Part shown: in pieces, positions 1 to 13,120 of the stretch
Position numbering within the stretch: the first letter of the stretch is position 1
Layout: each line of letters starts with the position of its first letter
Source: Agelaius tricolor
Lineage: Eukaryota > Chordata > Aves > Passeriformes > Icteridae
DNA: 64,000 nucleotides
Direction of reading: 5' to 3'
Assembly (NCBI GenBank): GCA_023055355.1
Contig: JALJCS010000035.1
Location: 5,897,501-5,961,500, forward strand
Program-made: the position numbers and the translations under genes
The notes under the pieces: generated by a model
What the model was told of the DNA's origin: nothing
Databases searched by the model: none
The model's input: only the letters and a program-made list of their open reading frames with translations

Positions 1-3000
1 AAAACCCAAAACAACACAAAAGAAAAAGAAAAGAAAAAAAGAGGAAATTCACATGGTTTTATGTAACAGAGTGAGTAACGACTGGTTGTGCTTTGGGATG
101 CTCTCACATCTGCTTCCTACCAAAGCCCCAGCAAAGAAGCTTCGAGCAGATGGAAAAACACATTTTTCAGCCTGAATATTTGCTGAGAGAAGCTTTGAGG
201 CTTGCTCTCTGTGCTGGCTGTGGTGGTGCTGGTTAGTGCCTTACGGGAAAGGGGCTCTTGGGGTGCCAGGAACAGCATCCTGTGCCGGAGGTGCGGCACG
301 GCCACGCAGGTCCTGGCGGGTGCTGCAGCCGTGCACCAGTGCGTGAGACTGGGATGTGCCCATGACTCAGCCCCAAACCGTGACTTGGTTTAGTCACAAG
401 TGGATAGAAATTGTCCATGGGTTTGGCTTCCGTGCCTGAAATGTTGTTTTGGTTGGGATTTTTAGCAGGTTTCCTAGGTGCAAGGCACTGGCGGCTGTTT
501 GGTGTTGGGGTTTTCTTGTCACCCATGTCATCCCAGTTTTCTCTCCCTCTCTGCTGGGATGCAAAATCCAAGGGCAAGAGCAGAAGAGGGCTGAAAATGG
601 GAACAAAATGCTAAACAGGTGACGACTGAGAGCTTGGAGCTTGGCACAGACTACTTTATAAAGAAAAGGGGATTTATTTACTGTAATCCAGGTACTAGCC
701 CCACACTTACTGGGTTTCTGGTGCAAAGCATCCTTACATTTATCTCTAATTTGGTTCTCTTCCAAGAGGTTTTCCCCAATGCATCCACTGAATCAGCTTC
801 GAAATGCTCCCTAACCCTGGGGGCTGAAGGCAAACCCACAGCCAGCAGCAGTGGAACTGGGCAATCTCACAGAGATTCACTCACCTTGGCTGTCCGACCA
901 CCCCCAGGGGTTTTTTTGCCTCCAGGATTTCCTGTGATTCATACCTTAATCAGGTCAGGTTTCGAAGTCCCTCCTCTTGCATTATTGATGGCTCTGTGCT
1001 CCCTCAGGAGATGCTGGTGGCCAGAGCAGCCCAGCCCTCCCCTGCCCAGATGGCTAAGAGGGCTTGTTGATGATTTGTTAATTCAAATAGAAAGTGCTTG
1101 TTAACCCCTGGCGAGGCTGAAGCTGCCTTCTTTCTGGAGGGCAGGGCTCGCCCCCATGCCTGGGACTCCTGCTGCCAAAACATTTATTTGGTGTTAAGCT
1201 GCCAGCCACGCTATGCAAGTAAAGATGTTAATAATGAGTAAGGTTCATTTTTAACTCTGGGTTGAGACTAGTCTTGGGAAGAGCTGTACTCTGGGAAGGG
1301 GAGAAGGTGGTGGGAGCTCTGCTGTGCATGGGCGAGCAACTCCCAGGGCCAGGGTGTATGGATCCTGTGGAAGGGAGCAAATGTCTCTGCTCCTTCTTGG
1401 CTACAGGGTCTGTAGGAATAAATTGTTCCTTCTGCTGTGGGTGAGGCTTCTAAGTGTGTTTGATGGGCTGCTCTTTAACCAGTCTCCTCCACATCAGTGC
1501 TAGCTGCTAATAACACGAATCCCAGATCTGGGCTGGTGGTCCCTGTGCCTGTGTTGGATGCAAAATGTCTTTCTAGATAGCCTGGCTGTAAGAATTCTAC
1601 CTTAATGGGAGAAAAAAAAAACAACAAACAAACTCCAATAAGAATGATAAATAAAGGAGCCCTCTGATGCACCATTGAATTAATGTTTATCTGGGCAGAT
1701 AGGGAGGAAAGGAATTAAATTATTATGTGACTTTTAACTGCTTCTGTATGTGATTATTGACTTATCTTGCTTTGGAGGGCCATAAATATGTCTCAGGATA
1801 TACCCCTGAGACCATAATCTGCTCAGGATCACTGTGCAGGTCTGTCTCTGATGTTCCTTCAGAGATTCATCCTGACTTCTAGGGTCAAAAATCCAAATTC
1901 CTCTGACAAAGGACCTAGCCACGTGCGGAAGGGAATGTGTTTGCACTATATGGCAAGCATACAGCATAATTCCTGAAGGTTTCTGCCTTGTATAAAGTGC
2001 TTTATTGTTTGTGATCCATGGCTGGCTCAGCATTGGAGGCTGTGGAGCCTGATTCAACTCAGAGGAGAAGGTGCAGGTGCAGGTGAAGTTTCTTGGCTCT
2101 GGAATTGGGATGGATCACAGCTGGAGCCTCATACTCTTATCCACTGCCTTTCTTCCTGTCCTTGGGATTTTGTTCCCCTTAGGCAGTTGTTTGGGGGTTA
2201 AGGATGGCTTGGGGAGATAAGATGGGTTTCTCAGCCTGCCCGTCAGTAGCGCTGGCCAGGGCTTTGTGTATCCATGAACCTGGGGAGAGGGGTGAGCTCT
2301 TCCATTTAGCCGTTGATGCTGAGTGGATGCTTCTGTTGATGACCAGTGGATGTGAGGTGACCCCAGGCACCCAAAACCATGCTGGCCATGGGGGTGGCAC
2401 AGGGCATTTCACAGCTCAGTGTGCTCAGTGTCCTCAATGTCCTGGGGCTTTGTACCCACACATGTGTGGTGCACACAGGGCCAGCAGCTTGGGAAACAGA
2501 TGGATGGTGGCAGCAAGGGCCAAGTTGACCTCTCATGTTCCCCTGGTGAAGCTGAGCTGGAGCATCCCTGTGTGGCTGGGCTGTGGCAGGGTGCTTCCTC
2601 TAGCTGAGGTGGGTGTTTCCCCTCTTGGGCTCTGTTTCATGTAGGGTATAACTTGCTGCCTGTGTGACTCCTCTTTCAGCAGTGTGTGTTCACTCCATTC
2701 TCTGGCACAGCCAATGTTAGTGCAGGAGTCTCCAGGCTCTGAATGGTGCTCTGAGCCCCCAAATCTCCTCTTCTTTTCACCCATTGCCTCAGGCCCTGCT
2801 GCCTGGATGGGGCATTGCTGTGGTGAGGGTATTTTTCAGGATGCTTCTGTTTTTTCCTTCCATCCAGTCCCTTAGGATGGTGCGCATCCTGCCCCACAGC
2901 AACCCCTTCTATACACCCATGCTGTTCCCATGAGAGCAATTTCCCCTGCGGTGGGGAAATCACAGCCCCTTCTTCAGAAACTGCTCATGGCAGCAGCACA

Positions 3001-3435
3001 GGGGAATCCTGTCTTTTTCCAGGAAAAGAAGAGCAGAGGGGCCCAAGGCCAGCACGGGGTATCCACAGTGAGGGTGGAGACACTTCTGCCTTCATCTCAG
3101 AAAATGGGCTCTGGCTCCTCCAGCAGTGGATGTTCACATCTCAGTTGGGTTCTGGGCTTGGCTTTGTACTGGGCTTTGTTTTCTCTTGTCTTGTAGCCCC
3201 ATGAAGCTGGGCTGTCTCAGCTCTGGGAGCTCAGAGGATTGAACAAGTGGGGGTCAATCTATTGATCTTGTGGTGAACCAGGGGGTGAAAGGAAAGTGCT
3301 TTGCAGTGCCTCCCCCCAGCCACCTCTTCTCTAATCTCCCCCTTTTGTCTGCCGAACACCTTGATTTTTTTCACCTCTAGTTTGGGTTTTTCTTTACTAT
3401 TGCCTGGAATTTGCATGGAGGGCAGGCTGGAGGTT

Positions 3436-3449
3436 GGGGGGGGGGGGGG
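3436..3449. repeat. Poly-G run (G14)
   Basis: Fourteen consecutive G on the plus strand. This is a simple homopolymer in non-coding DNA and a likely site of length variation or sequencing error. Confidence 0.95.
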
Positions 3450-6019
3450 TCTGTGCACTGAATCTATTCAAGGAGTTGTGATCTCTGCATTTCATTTTGC
3501 AGTTCAGCTGGAAAGATCTCATTTCCAAATACACCCACACACAGGCACAGCGAGAGAGGAGAGTGCAGGAGAGGGAGGGAGCTACTCAAGGGGGATGGGG
3601 CAGCATGGGCAGGGCTGGGGGCCATGGCATGGATACTGGGAGCCTTGGCAAATCTGACTGGGAATGGTCCGTGGCCTTTATCTGAGGACAGGAAATGCCT
3701 CTGCCCTGTATCTCAAGGCCATGCAGAAGCCTGGTGGCCCTGTGAGTGCCTGGCTGCTTTAGTCCAGAGCAAAAAGGGACTGAGAGGAGCAAAGGTCCCT
3801 GAGCATAGCCCTTGCTCTGAGCCTGGCAGTGGCCCTGAGAGCATCTGTGGGGAACTCCAGGGCAGTTTTAGAATTGCCCACAGTTTGTGTGTGGGTACAT
3901 ACAGGTCCCCACCATGGGCTGAGCAGAGCCCAGGACATGGCTGCACCGTGGTGAGACCTGCTTTTCTAATGGAAGAAGAGCAAAGGCACAGAAAGAAGTC
4001 ACAAAGCTCCTTTCCTAGTGATCTTCAAGCCAAAATGATCTTGTTTCCAAAGATGAGCCAGTGCTGGAGTGATTCTTTTAGTCTGTAACTCCCCATCCAC
4101 ACTATCTCCCTCTAGGGCCTTCCTTGCCAGCCGGGTCCTGACTCCAGCTCTTGGGTTCTGGAGGAGGTGGTGGGAGATACGTCCTGAATCTCCCAGTGCT
4201 GTTAGGGATGGGGTTAGTGGAAAGCAAATGAACCTTCATCCTGGTGGGCATCTAAATGTGCAGCAGAGGGTAAAAGTGAGGAGCTGAACAGATGGGAACT
4301 TGGTGTTGGTAAAAGGTTTTGGAGAGGCGCCTCAGTCTGCCTAAGCTGGGAGCTGACAGTAACCTTGCCTCTATGTTAGCGTGCCAGGGCAATGTGGGGA
4401 CAGTTACCTGAGGCCCCAAGTCTGAGTCCTTCCCTGACTTCAGGGCTTTGGAACAGCTTGGGGTGCTGGGATGTTGCCACAGGTACCATCACTCCCACCC
4501 AGCTTCCCCTCTGGCCCCTTGGGTGGATGCTGGTGGCATGTCTCAAGCTCAGCCCCCGCACACCGAGTCCTTCCATCACCCCTTCGGGTCAGTGCGTGAT
4601 TTTTTCCATTGCTCTGAAGCGGCTGAGCTCATACAACAACCTGGGCCAGCACTGCTCCTTTTTGAAGTTCCTTGTTTTGGTGTTCCTCAAGATCTCTTTC
4701 CTCAGGTATGAAATACAACACCCCTTGGCACTGGAGGCTTTCCCCAATGCTGTGGCTTTGGTTATCCCCTGCATCCTGCTGCCAGGTGAAACCACTGCCC
4801 TGTCCCTGAGCTGCTGCTGGTGGATGCCATCACCTCCCTAACTCATCCCAAGGCTTGAAAGGTGGTAAAATAGGATCCTTTGGCCACCTTGGCGTGCCGC
4901 AGCACTCCGCTAGTGGAAAGGCAGCCACTGGAGTGTGCTTGGGGCCATGTTTGTCTTAGCCAGTGGCCACAACTGGAGCCATGGCTCTGCCAAGCAGTGA
5001 AAATGCCAGAGCAGTGAGTTTATCCCACGATGTTTGATTTGTGGTCACGGTGGAAGCTGGGTCAGGAGTGACAGTGGACGATGCAGCAGAAAAGAGCAAT
5101 TTCAAGACAGTCGCAAAAACATTTCATGCTGCTAAAAGTCAGGATTTTCTCCTTTGTTTTTTCCTTCCCTGCTGCTGGCTGCACTGGCGGTGAGGTGAAG
5201 TTTATGGGAGAAATAGCGCGGTTCTGGGAAATATTTTGCCTCACTTGTATTGTTGAATTTTTCTTTTTCTGGCAGCAGATGAAGGAAATGGGAACACAAA
5301 CAGCTTGGCCGGTGGGGTACTGGTCCAGAATCAGCCTGGGCAGCAAGAAGCTGCTTTGCTGGGGACAGAAAATACTCGAAAGCGGACGGGGTTTTCATTG
5401 TTTTCATTCCTCTCTCTTTCTGTCCCTGTGCTCAGCTGGCTCTTAGGATGCTGCTAAACGAGGGGTGAACACATCTTGCTGTTAAGGCAAGGATGTGCAT
5501 TGATGCTTTTGGCCTCCCGTGTGTTTTCACTGATTAAAATCTTAAATTCTTCCATTTTTTACAAGATTTTGGGTTTCTGTGCCAAGCTGGAGAGTCTCTA
5601 TGGCAACTGCTACAGGCAACTTTTTTCGGTAACCCTTTTTGGGTTTTTTGGAAGACAGGGGGGAGAGGATGAGTGTCTGGTGCTGAAGCACCAATAACTA
5701 CTTGAATACCCCAAATATTTGGGGTGGTAAGTGCTGGGAGAGCAATGGAATTGAAATATGGAATTGCTTCATGCCCAGGAAGCCAAGCACCAGGGCCCTC
5801 ACTGGACCCCTCACCCCTCTGCTAATTATAGTGGTTTTTGACTGTGGAGAGTGCAGAGTCCCATCCACCCCCACCTCCATCCCACCCCATGGCCAGGGGT
5901 TTCCCACTTGGGTCTGTCATTTCTGGAAGCATTTAGAGCCATTCTTGGAGTCTGATTGCAGCAACATTTCAAGACACAATTAAAACCTGAGCCTTTTAGG
6001 AAAAGTTGCAGCATATAAT

Positions 6020-6380
6020 AGAAAGGAAACCAGCTGCGCTAGATTGAAGCTTAATAGGTTTTGGGAGTAATTTTTAGAATCCTATACTGTAGGTCTTTCT
6101 AGAAAGATACTATACAATTTAATAACATGTTATATTCCTATATGTTCTATTTAAATCATCCTATAGTATTGTGTAGGAGGACTCTAATTTTCCACTGCAG
6201 GGTAATATACCTTTCTATAGGTTTTTGGCTGTGTTTTTTTTAAATTTATTTTGGTGCATTGGAGTTAAATGAAAAAATTACATCCTTCCTAGAAAAATCA
6301 AATAGAATGATGAGAAAATAATACCCTTAATTTATTTAATAGAGCATGTGAGTATTTTCCATAAGGGTTTATATAGCTGC
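6020..6380. other. AT-rich island in non-coding DNA
   Basis: About 360 bases are much richer in A and T than the surrounding sequence. Tracts such as CTATAC, TATAGTAT, ATTTAAT and AAATTTATT recur. An 8-bp inverted pair, ATACTATA near 6108 and TATAGTAT near 6163, lies inside. I recognise no gene or known mobile element. Confidence 0.5.
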
Positions 6381-9300
6381 ATAAAAACCCATTTAGGGTC
6401 TGCTGGGGAGGTGATTTCAGATAGGATGGAGATGTGTTCAGATGCTGTCCGAGTCAAGCAGTGTGGGGGGTCTGAAATAGGGCCTGGGACTGTCTAAAGG
6501 GGGAAAAATTAAAAATAAATAAAACCCAGGACTTTCTTGCATCTCTATTTCCACTCCTATGATGCAGTTAGAGAGATGATGGAGTGGTGGGTGCTGGGCT
6601 GTGGCATGAACTGCTGGAGCAGGGTGAGACTGGGGACTGGATCTTGTGCCAGGGGCTGGAGAAAGGAGCAAGGAGCTCTCCAAGCTTGGAAAAATGGGCT
6701 TTGGAAGTAGCATGCAGGGGCTGTGCCACCCTGCGTGGCTGTTTGCAGCAGGCTGACGGAGGCAGGAGAGTGGTCCACAGCAGAGAGGACAGTGCTCTTG
6801 TCTGCATTTTGCAGCACTGCCTTGTTTGTAAGGACTGATTTCTGTGGTGGTTTTGCCTGGTGACACATGGATTTGGCCATACCAAATCCACCATACAAAG
6901 TGGGGCAAAGATTCTCTGTGCTGTGCTGGTGGGCAGGTGTGACAGGGCTCAGTGAGCAGATGGCAACTGGGCCCTTCTGTGTGCTCACTCTGCTTTGGGG
7001 GGTCTTTGTCAGCTGTAACCACACCAGTAAAAGCCTGTGGCTGGGATGCTCTGCTCACTTATGGAGAAGACACCCCATAAGCTGGGGCACATGTGGTTCT
7101 GCATGGAAAAGTGCAGGACTGGTCTCCCTCTTCAGCTTAGCTTGGAGCTGCCCATCCCTCTGGTGTCAGAGACCTGCATGGCCAGGTCCCCACTGGGATC
7201 CTAGGGAGCTTGGCGCCATCCCAGGGAGAGAGAGAAGGGGAAGGTGGTAGCCTTGGTCCTTCCAGATCCCCAGAGGACAAGTGCCTTTTAATAGCCATGG
7301 CAACTAATAAGCCCTGCATGGTGACAGCCCTGCTGTCTCCATGGAAACGGACCGAGTATCACATAGCAACCTGTGCCTCATGTACCCATAGAAACGGCCC
7401 GGTAGCTTTTCAGCATCCTCTGTTAGATCTCTGCTCTGAGAGAGCAGAGTGGTGGGGGGGTTTATCCCGAGGTGAACCCACTGCTGCAGGGAGGTGGGGC
7501 TGGGGTGAAACTGGGGAGGAGGGCCCCAAGGGCTGCAGGAAACCAGGGGCTTTATGGGAATCAGGCATATAAGGTGCCCCGCGGGCAGGGTAGTAGGGTG
7601 TTCCCAGGCTGATGAAGATTTGGAAACTGTTTGCTATCCACTTTTTATCTTCCTCATGACAGCAGCAGGACTTCGGGGGGGTGTGTGTGTGCAAAATAAT
7701 TTGAATTTGAATCTGATGGGCTTTGCTGTACTGAAGGAGAAGAAATATAAAAGATGCTCAGGGCCGGAGGGCTGGAAACCACCTCCCCACAGGCAGAATG
7801 GTGTCACAGTAGGATACTCGCAGCTGGGTTTTCTTTGTGGTTTCTGGAGTCACCTCATCCTCAGGCTGGAGGTTTCCAAGCCACCAAAATGAGGTGTAGA
7901 GGCTGGGAGTGCCCCTCCTCTGTGGGCAGCACTCAGCAAGGGGGAGGCAGCAGGACACATGCTGTCTCTACATGCAGCCTCTGCCATTTCTTGCTCAGCA
8001 GCTCATTAACCAGCCTGAGCTGTTACAGGTTAATTAGGATTTGTAGCTGGTGAGTGTGAAGGCTTTGCTGGGGTCACACCGTGCTAAGGTTCATGTAAAA
8101 CACTGTGGATGTCAAGTTGCCTACACATGCTGGGTGCAGAAATTGCTCTGAACTGCTGTAGTAAATGCAGCCTTCCACAAATTTATCCACTAAGATGCTG
8201 AAAATTTTAGGAATTCATTTATTTGGAGCTGTTGGAGCACTTCTTGCAAATGCGTTTCTTCCCCCATGGTCACAATGTGTTTTTAATGGGAAGCCTGCAA
8301 GGACACTTAGGAGTATCCCCGGTTTCTGTAAACATTCATGTAAATAAATGTGATGGATTTGTGCGTTTGGGAAGGTTTACTGGTTTGGCGTTCTAAAGGC
8401 TGTGAACTGAACTGGTTAATTTTTTCTTTTTTTTTATTATGAACTTTCAGACTATTGTCTCAATTTTTTTTCTCACAGCTTTTGTTTGGTCTGTGGGCAG
8501 CTGGGAGACACCTTTAGGTAACACCTGCAGCAGCATCCAAATCCCACTAATGTCATGGGGAATGGGAGCTCTAACTTTGCTCAAGTGTGTTTTGAGTGAG
8601 ACTGGGGAAATTGGAAACTTTTGGAATTTACCTTGTGTTTTTGTGTTATGGGAAGATAAATGTGAGTCAAGAGCAGGTGCTGTGGGAGAGGTGTTTTCTG
8701 TGGGAAAGTTTGGTGTTGTGGGTCCATCCTGGTCAAACAAGAAACTGATGCCATGATGGATTAACCTTAAAACTGGAAAATCTGTGCTGAAGCTCTTCTG
8801 GCTGTTGGGTCTGGCAGCAAAGAGACACTTCTGTGGTGGTGCTGTGCCCTGATTGATCTCGGGCCTCCAGTCAAGCAACATGAAGCTGGTTAAATAAACA
8901 AATAGATAGGGAATTGCAATAAAATTTCCAACTATTGGGCTTCTTGCCCCGACAAGTATTTGCTTCTGGGATGGGAGTGACCCCTGGGCTCAGCAGGTAC
9001 CCCCATGCCAGCACTGGGCAAGAGTTGCCCCCTCTGGCTCCCTGGTGCTCGTCCTGCTGCGTGCAGGAGGCTCAGTGATAATGGCATCAGCGCTGGCCTC
9101 AGAGGAAGGTTGCAGCCTGCTCAGCAAGGTTTAATTAAATCTGAAATCCTGGCTGTTTTCTCCTGGGCTTTGGCTTGGGATGCCATGGGTAGGGAATCAG
9201 TGAAAGGAAATAAAGATAATTAGAGCAACTTCAAGGGCTGTTGCACTCCCGGCGACTGGGGGGCTGGAGGCTGGGTGGGCTGCAGAGAGACTGAGCTGTG

Positions 9301-9649
9301 GTGCTCCTTTGAGACATGCACAGCATGGATGGGATCATTCCCAGGGAAAGACTGAGCTACCAGTCCAGCCGAGAACTGTCCAAATCAGGGATTTGTTCAA
9401 ACCCAGAGCTCAGAGTTGGCAGTGCCATCTCTGAAACCCCCTAAATGACTGGGCAGCTCTGAGCCAGCAGCAAACATCCCCTGCAGTGAGTGTTTTTCCC
9501 CCCCATTTTTTGGTTACGTGCTTATTAAAGCTGTGAAGAGCCTGGCTATAAATGAGATACAAATGCACACTTAACACCACATCTCCCTAAGGCCAGTGTA
9601 GATATTCTGGTATTTAAACTACCAGAGCCAAGGGGAAGGAGACAGCAAA

Positions 9650-9693
9650 GGGGAAAAAAAAAAAGAGGAAAAAAGGAAAAAAGAGGAAAAAAG
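9650..9693. repeat. A-rich (GAAAAAA)n-like low-complexity tract
   Basis: Runs of A are broken by GG or GAGG at short intervals, giving an imperfect AAAAAAGAGG-type repeat. It lies in non-coding DNA and I see no function. Confidence 0.8.
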
Positions 9694-10307
9694 TACCTCT
9701 AATTGAGGTCAGTATTTGAACAGTGAAGATCAATTAATTCTCCCGAATCAATAGATTTGGGTGACTGAAATAACACATCCCCACCAAGGGCTGGTACAGG
9801 CTGAGAGCTGGCCTGGAGTGAGCTGCTGCTGTGGTGGAGGTTTCAGTGTTGGCAGAGACTTTGCTGTTGACAGAGGTTTTGGTGTTGGCAGAGTTGTTGC
9901 TGTTGGCAGCCCTGAAGGATGCTGAAGCTGGTGGTTGGCTGTCGAGGGCACTGGTGGGCAGCTTCCTCTGCCTTCAGCCTTGCAGGAACCTGTGAAAATC
10001 TACTTATACCCCCAAGCCATGGTCCCTCACCCACTACACTTCCATAACCAATTCTTCAGGCTAGAGTAGATTCAACTGAGGGGGTGGGGAAGATTCTCAG
10101 CCAGGAAAGGTGGGGTGCAGCCAAAGTGCTAAGCAGTGCTTTCCCCCTAGGTCCCCATTGGGATGGATGGGAACTGTGGACATCCCTCCCCTCACTTTTT
10201 GGCCAGGTGAGCCTTTCCAGGGTAGTGGCTTAGAAAATGTCCAGCATTCCCAGACTCACATTTTTATTCTCCTTTATTGCTCTTCCAAGAAAACCCGTTG
10301 GTTCCCA

Positions 10308-10310
<3 letters not shown>

Positions 10311-10354
<44 letters not shown>
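10311..10354. repeat. (GT)22 microsatellite
   Basis: Twenty-two uninterrupted GT dinucleotides, followed by a purine-rich GAGAGAGGAGAGGAG tail. The cysteine/valine runs in the open frames crossing it come from the repeat and are not a protein. Confidence 0.97.
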
Positions 10355-10356
<2 letters not shown>

Positions 10357-10889
10357 AGAGAGGAGAGGAGATTATCACGTTAGCGTTAAATACCCTGAGG
10401 GAAGGTGGGGAGGGCGGGTTGTTTTTCCTAGTCTATCTCCCAAGGACAGCCGGGCTGAGCAGCAGCACGTGCTGGTGGAATGTGGCACCCATGGGTGCAG
10501 CCGTGCTGGGCAACACAGTGTGGAAGCAGCCAATGCCTTCCCGGGGAATCTGCACCCCCAGCAGGCAGGAGAGCACAGCAGGGAGGATGAAAAAAACCCC
10601 TTGTTGTTATTATTCCACGAATTTTATACACTGAACTGATGCATATGGCAGATGAGATGATTTGCCTCCAGGCACACAGGAAAAGTGATGTGAGGCAGGA
10701 TCTTTTTGGCAATCCTGCGTTTTAAACGTGAGATGAAATCTTCTGGGATGAGAAGGCAGTGGAGGAGCTGTGGTTTGGGTCCTCTTGGAGTCACGCTGTC
10801 CCTGTACCACGAAGTTTGGTGAGGCTGCAGCTCGCCCTAACAGTGCTGCTTTCTTTCCCCATCCTTTCAGAGGAGGGGAGAAAGCTGCT

Positions 10890-13120
10890 GCTATTTCCAC
10901 CGTCTCACTCTGTTTCCAGGTTAGGAATCCAGGACGCTCTCAGGTTTGCCGGAGGAAGGTGAGGGAAAGGCTGTAAAACCTGGCTGTGCTCAGGAGATTA
11001 TTTATGGCTGGGTTTGGTGCCACGTTCGATGCTTTTTGCTGCCTCGTTCCCACCTCCCACGGCCCCTCGCTGCAGCTGGGCTGGAGGAGGGGGAAGAGGA
11101 AAATGCCTTTGGCAGCCCCCACGGGGTTTGATCCTGCCCTACGTGGCCAGTGGGGGAGATGAGAACGTCAGGTCTCTGCAGGTGCTGAAACAGCAGGTCT
11201 CACCAGGCATCCCACCTGGCCTGGCTGGAGGAGCACAAGGAACAAGAGGCTGGTGTTAGTGTCCCCGTGCCAGCTCCCTGCAAGGTGACACAGATCCTGG
11301 GGACCCCCAGCCCCTCCCGCTGTCGAGGACGCGTGGGCAGACGGGATGAATGAGCGGTGCCTTCGGAGATCGAAGCAGGTGCTAACGAGCGTGGCTTGAA
11401 ATACTTCATCACCTTTAAATAGGTGGGGTTTACTGTGTGTATGAAAAGGTAGAAAAACCGCCTGTTTGCTGGCCCGAGCGTGTCAGTGGGAGCTTCCTCC
11501 CCCTCTTCCTTCTCCCATGTCGCCGCCTGCAGTGCCCTGTGACCAGCACGAGGCTGAGGATGGTGCAGGTTGCGAGGCCATCGGATACCAGGGCGGGTGC
11601 AGGATGCATCCCCTGTACCGCTCCGGGTGCAGCAGCACGGGCAGGCTGCAGTGCTGGAGGGGGGTCAGGGCTCCAGTGCTGGTGCAACTGTGCTCCAGCT
11701 GTGTCCCTGGGAGTCAATCAGAGCTCCTGGAAGTGCCCGTGGTCTCAGTGCTTCAGCCCCTGTCCTTGGCTGTTCTTTCCCTTCGTGCTAGTAGGGAGTC
11801 GGTGAAACCAGCACCAACATAACCAGTTTAGAATGGGCAAAAGCAGAGCCTTTTTTTTGCCTCCAGCCGCATTCTGAGCTGCAGATGAGAAGTGTGATTT
11901 GTTTTCATGATTTTCTAGCAATTTCTGGTGTGTTCCCACGACTCCAGCTGCCGGGACAGCCGGGGAAGCAGCTGGCTGGGCGAGCTGGCATCGCCGGGCA
12001 CTCCTCGCTCCTCGTGGCTGGCCCACGCCTGCCCAAATAAAAGCTGGGGAGAGCACGGAGCTTACAGGCTGCTGCTGGAGGTGCAGAGAGTGCTTTAGCA
12101 AGCTGGCATGAACTAAAATTAGAGGCAGGCTCCCTGCTGGGAAAGCTGCTCGCAGGGTGCTGTGTGCCCCATTTCCTCAGCAGCGCCTTGCTGCTGGAGA
12201 GGCTGATGGCACAGCATTTTCCATGGATAGAGGGGCACCAGCGTTGGGTCGGGGCGGCTGGCACTGGGTGGGCTGTGGAGACCCCCCGCACGCATGTTTT
12301 TGGAGAGTGGAGAGTAAACACTGTCATTCTGCATTACGTCCCAGCTCGCTGCCACACAGGCGCTGCCGACGCTGCCTTGCACCCACCCTGCCGGCAACCT
12401 GAGCCCGGAGCAGGCGCCGGCCAAACCCGAGCGGCTTCGCCAACCGCACGCTGTGGAGCAGCTCCTTTGAATAAGGAATTGTTGCGTAACCTCTAACGAG
12501 CCTCCTCTCCGGTTTGCAGCCACTTGCCTTTCTCCCCTCTTTATTAAGCTGGCGCACAATTCCCGCTGGGTTTGCTTTCCAAGGAGGGCGGCTGAGTGGA
12601 CAACGGGGCTGGGGCTGCTGCTCACCATGTCGTCTGCCCCGGTTTTGAGTGTTTTTTTAACGCTGGGTCAGTGGTGGGGCTGGGGACAGGGAATCTGAGA
12701 ATGCGCCCAAGGGATCATGAGCATCACTGCTGCCCTGGGTGCGGGATGAGGCGGCTGCTGCTTCAGCCGGCCTGAGCTGCTCCTCACGCATTAAAGATAC
12801 GCAGAGGTGCTGCTGCCTGGAAGGAGGAAAAAGCTGAAATATTTTTCTTGGAGAGAGGAGGGAACCAGGACGGGAGGGCAGGGAGGCACTGCAGCGTGCC
12901 GGCAGCAGCCGGAGGGGATGGCTTCTCTCTGCCGTCACCCCCAGGGCTGGGCATGGTCCTGTTGGCTCGAGCTCGCTCTTGCTGACACACACCATTGGCA
13001 GCAGCCGCCTGAACTGGTTATGCTGCGGGGAAACCCGAGAGGCTTTGGCTTTGCTGGAAATGAAATAAGGAGAGGGCAGGGGGCCCCGTTGGCAGGGGGA
13101 GGGTCTGGCTTTCCTGCTTG
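10890..13120. promoter_or_regulatory. CpG-enriched stretch, possible distal promoter or enhancer
   Basis: CpG dinucleotides are clearly denser here than in the neighbouring DNA, most visibly at about 11280-11640 and 12240-12560. In the blocks around 17-19 kb they are rare. There is no TATA box with a convincing downstream exon, and I found no channel N-terminus here. The stretch could be an alternative promoter, an enhancer CpG island or a GC-rich patch without function. The CpG contrast is seen in the sequence; the regulatory role is inferred and uncertain. Confidence 0.3.

Larger units (their letters stand above)
1..10890. other. Non-coding DNA, probably CACNA1G intron 1 or 5' flank
   Basis: I see no exon here that resembles a known protein. 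The open frames are short, overlap on both strands and show no conserved motif. The stretch starts A-rich (about 1-45). It contains a run of 14 G (3436-3449), an AT-rich patch (about 6020-6380), an A/AG-rich low-complexity patch (about 9650-9693) and a GT microsatellite (10311-10354). I looked for the conserved end of T-type channel exon 1, whose peptide resembles APVVFFYL, and did not find it. Whether this DNA is intronic or upstream of the gene cannot be decided from the window. Confidence 0.6.

Noticed and set aside
6438..7058. A 206-codon minus-strand open frame
   Set aside because: Pro/Ser/His-rich with no motif, overlapped by two other equally long frames. It is the pattern of chance openness.
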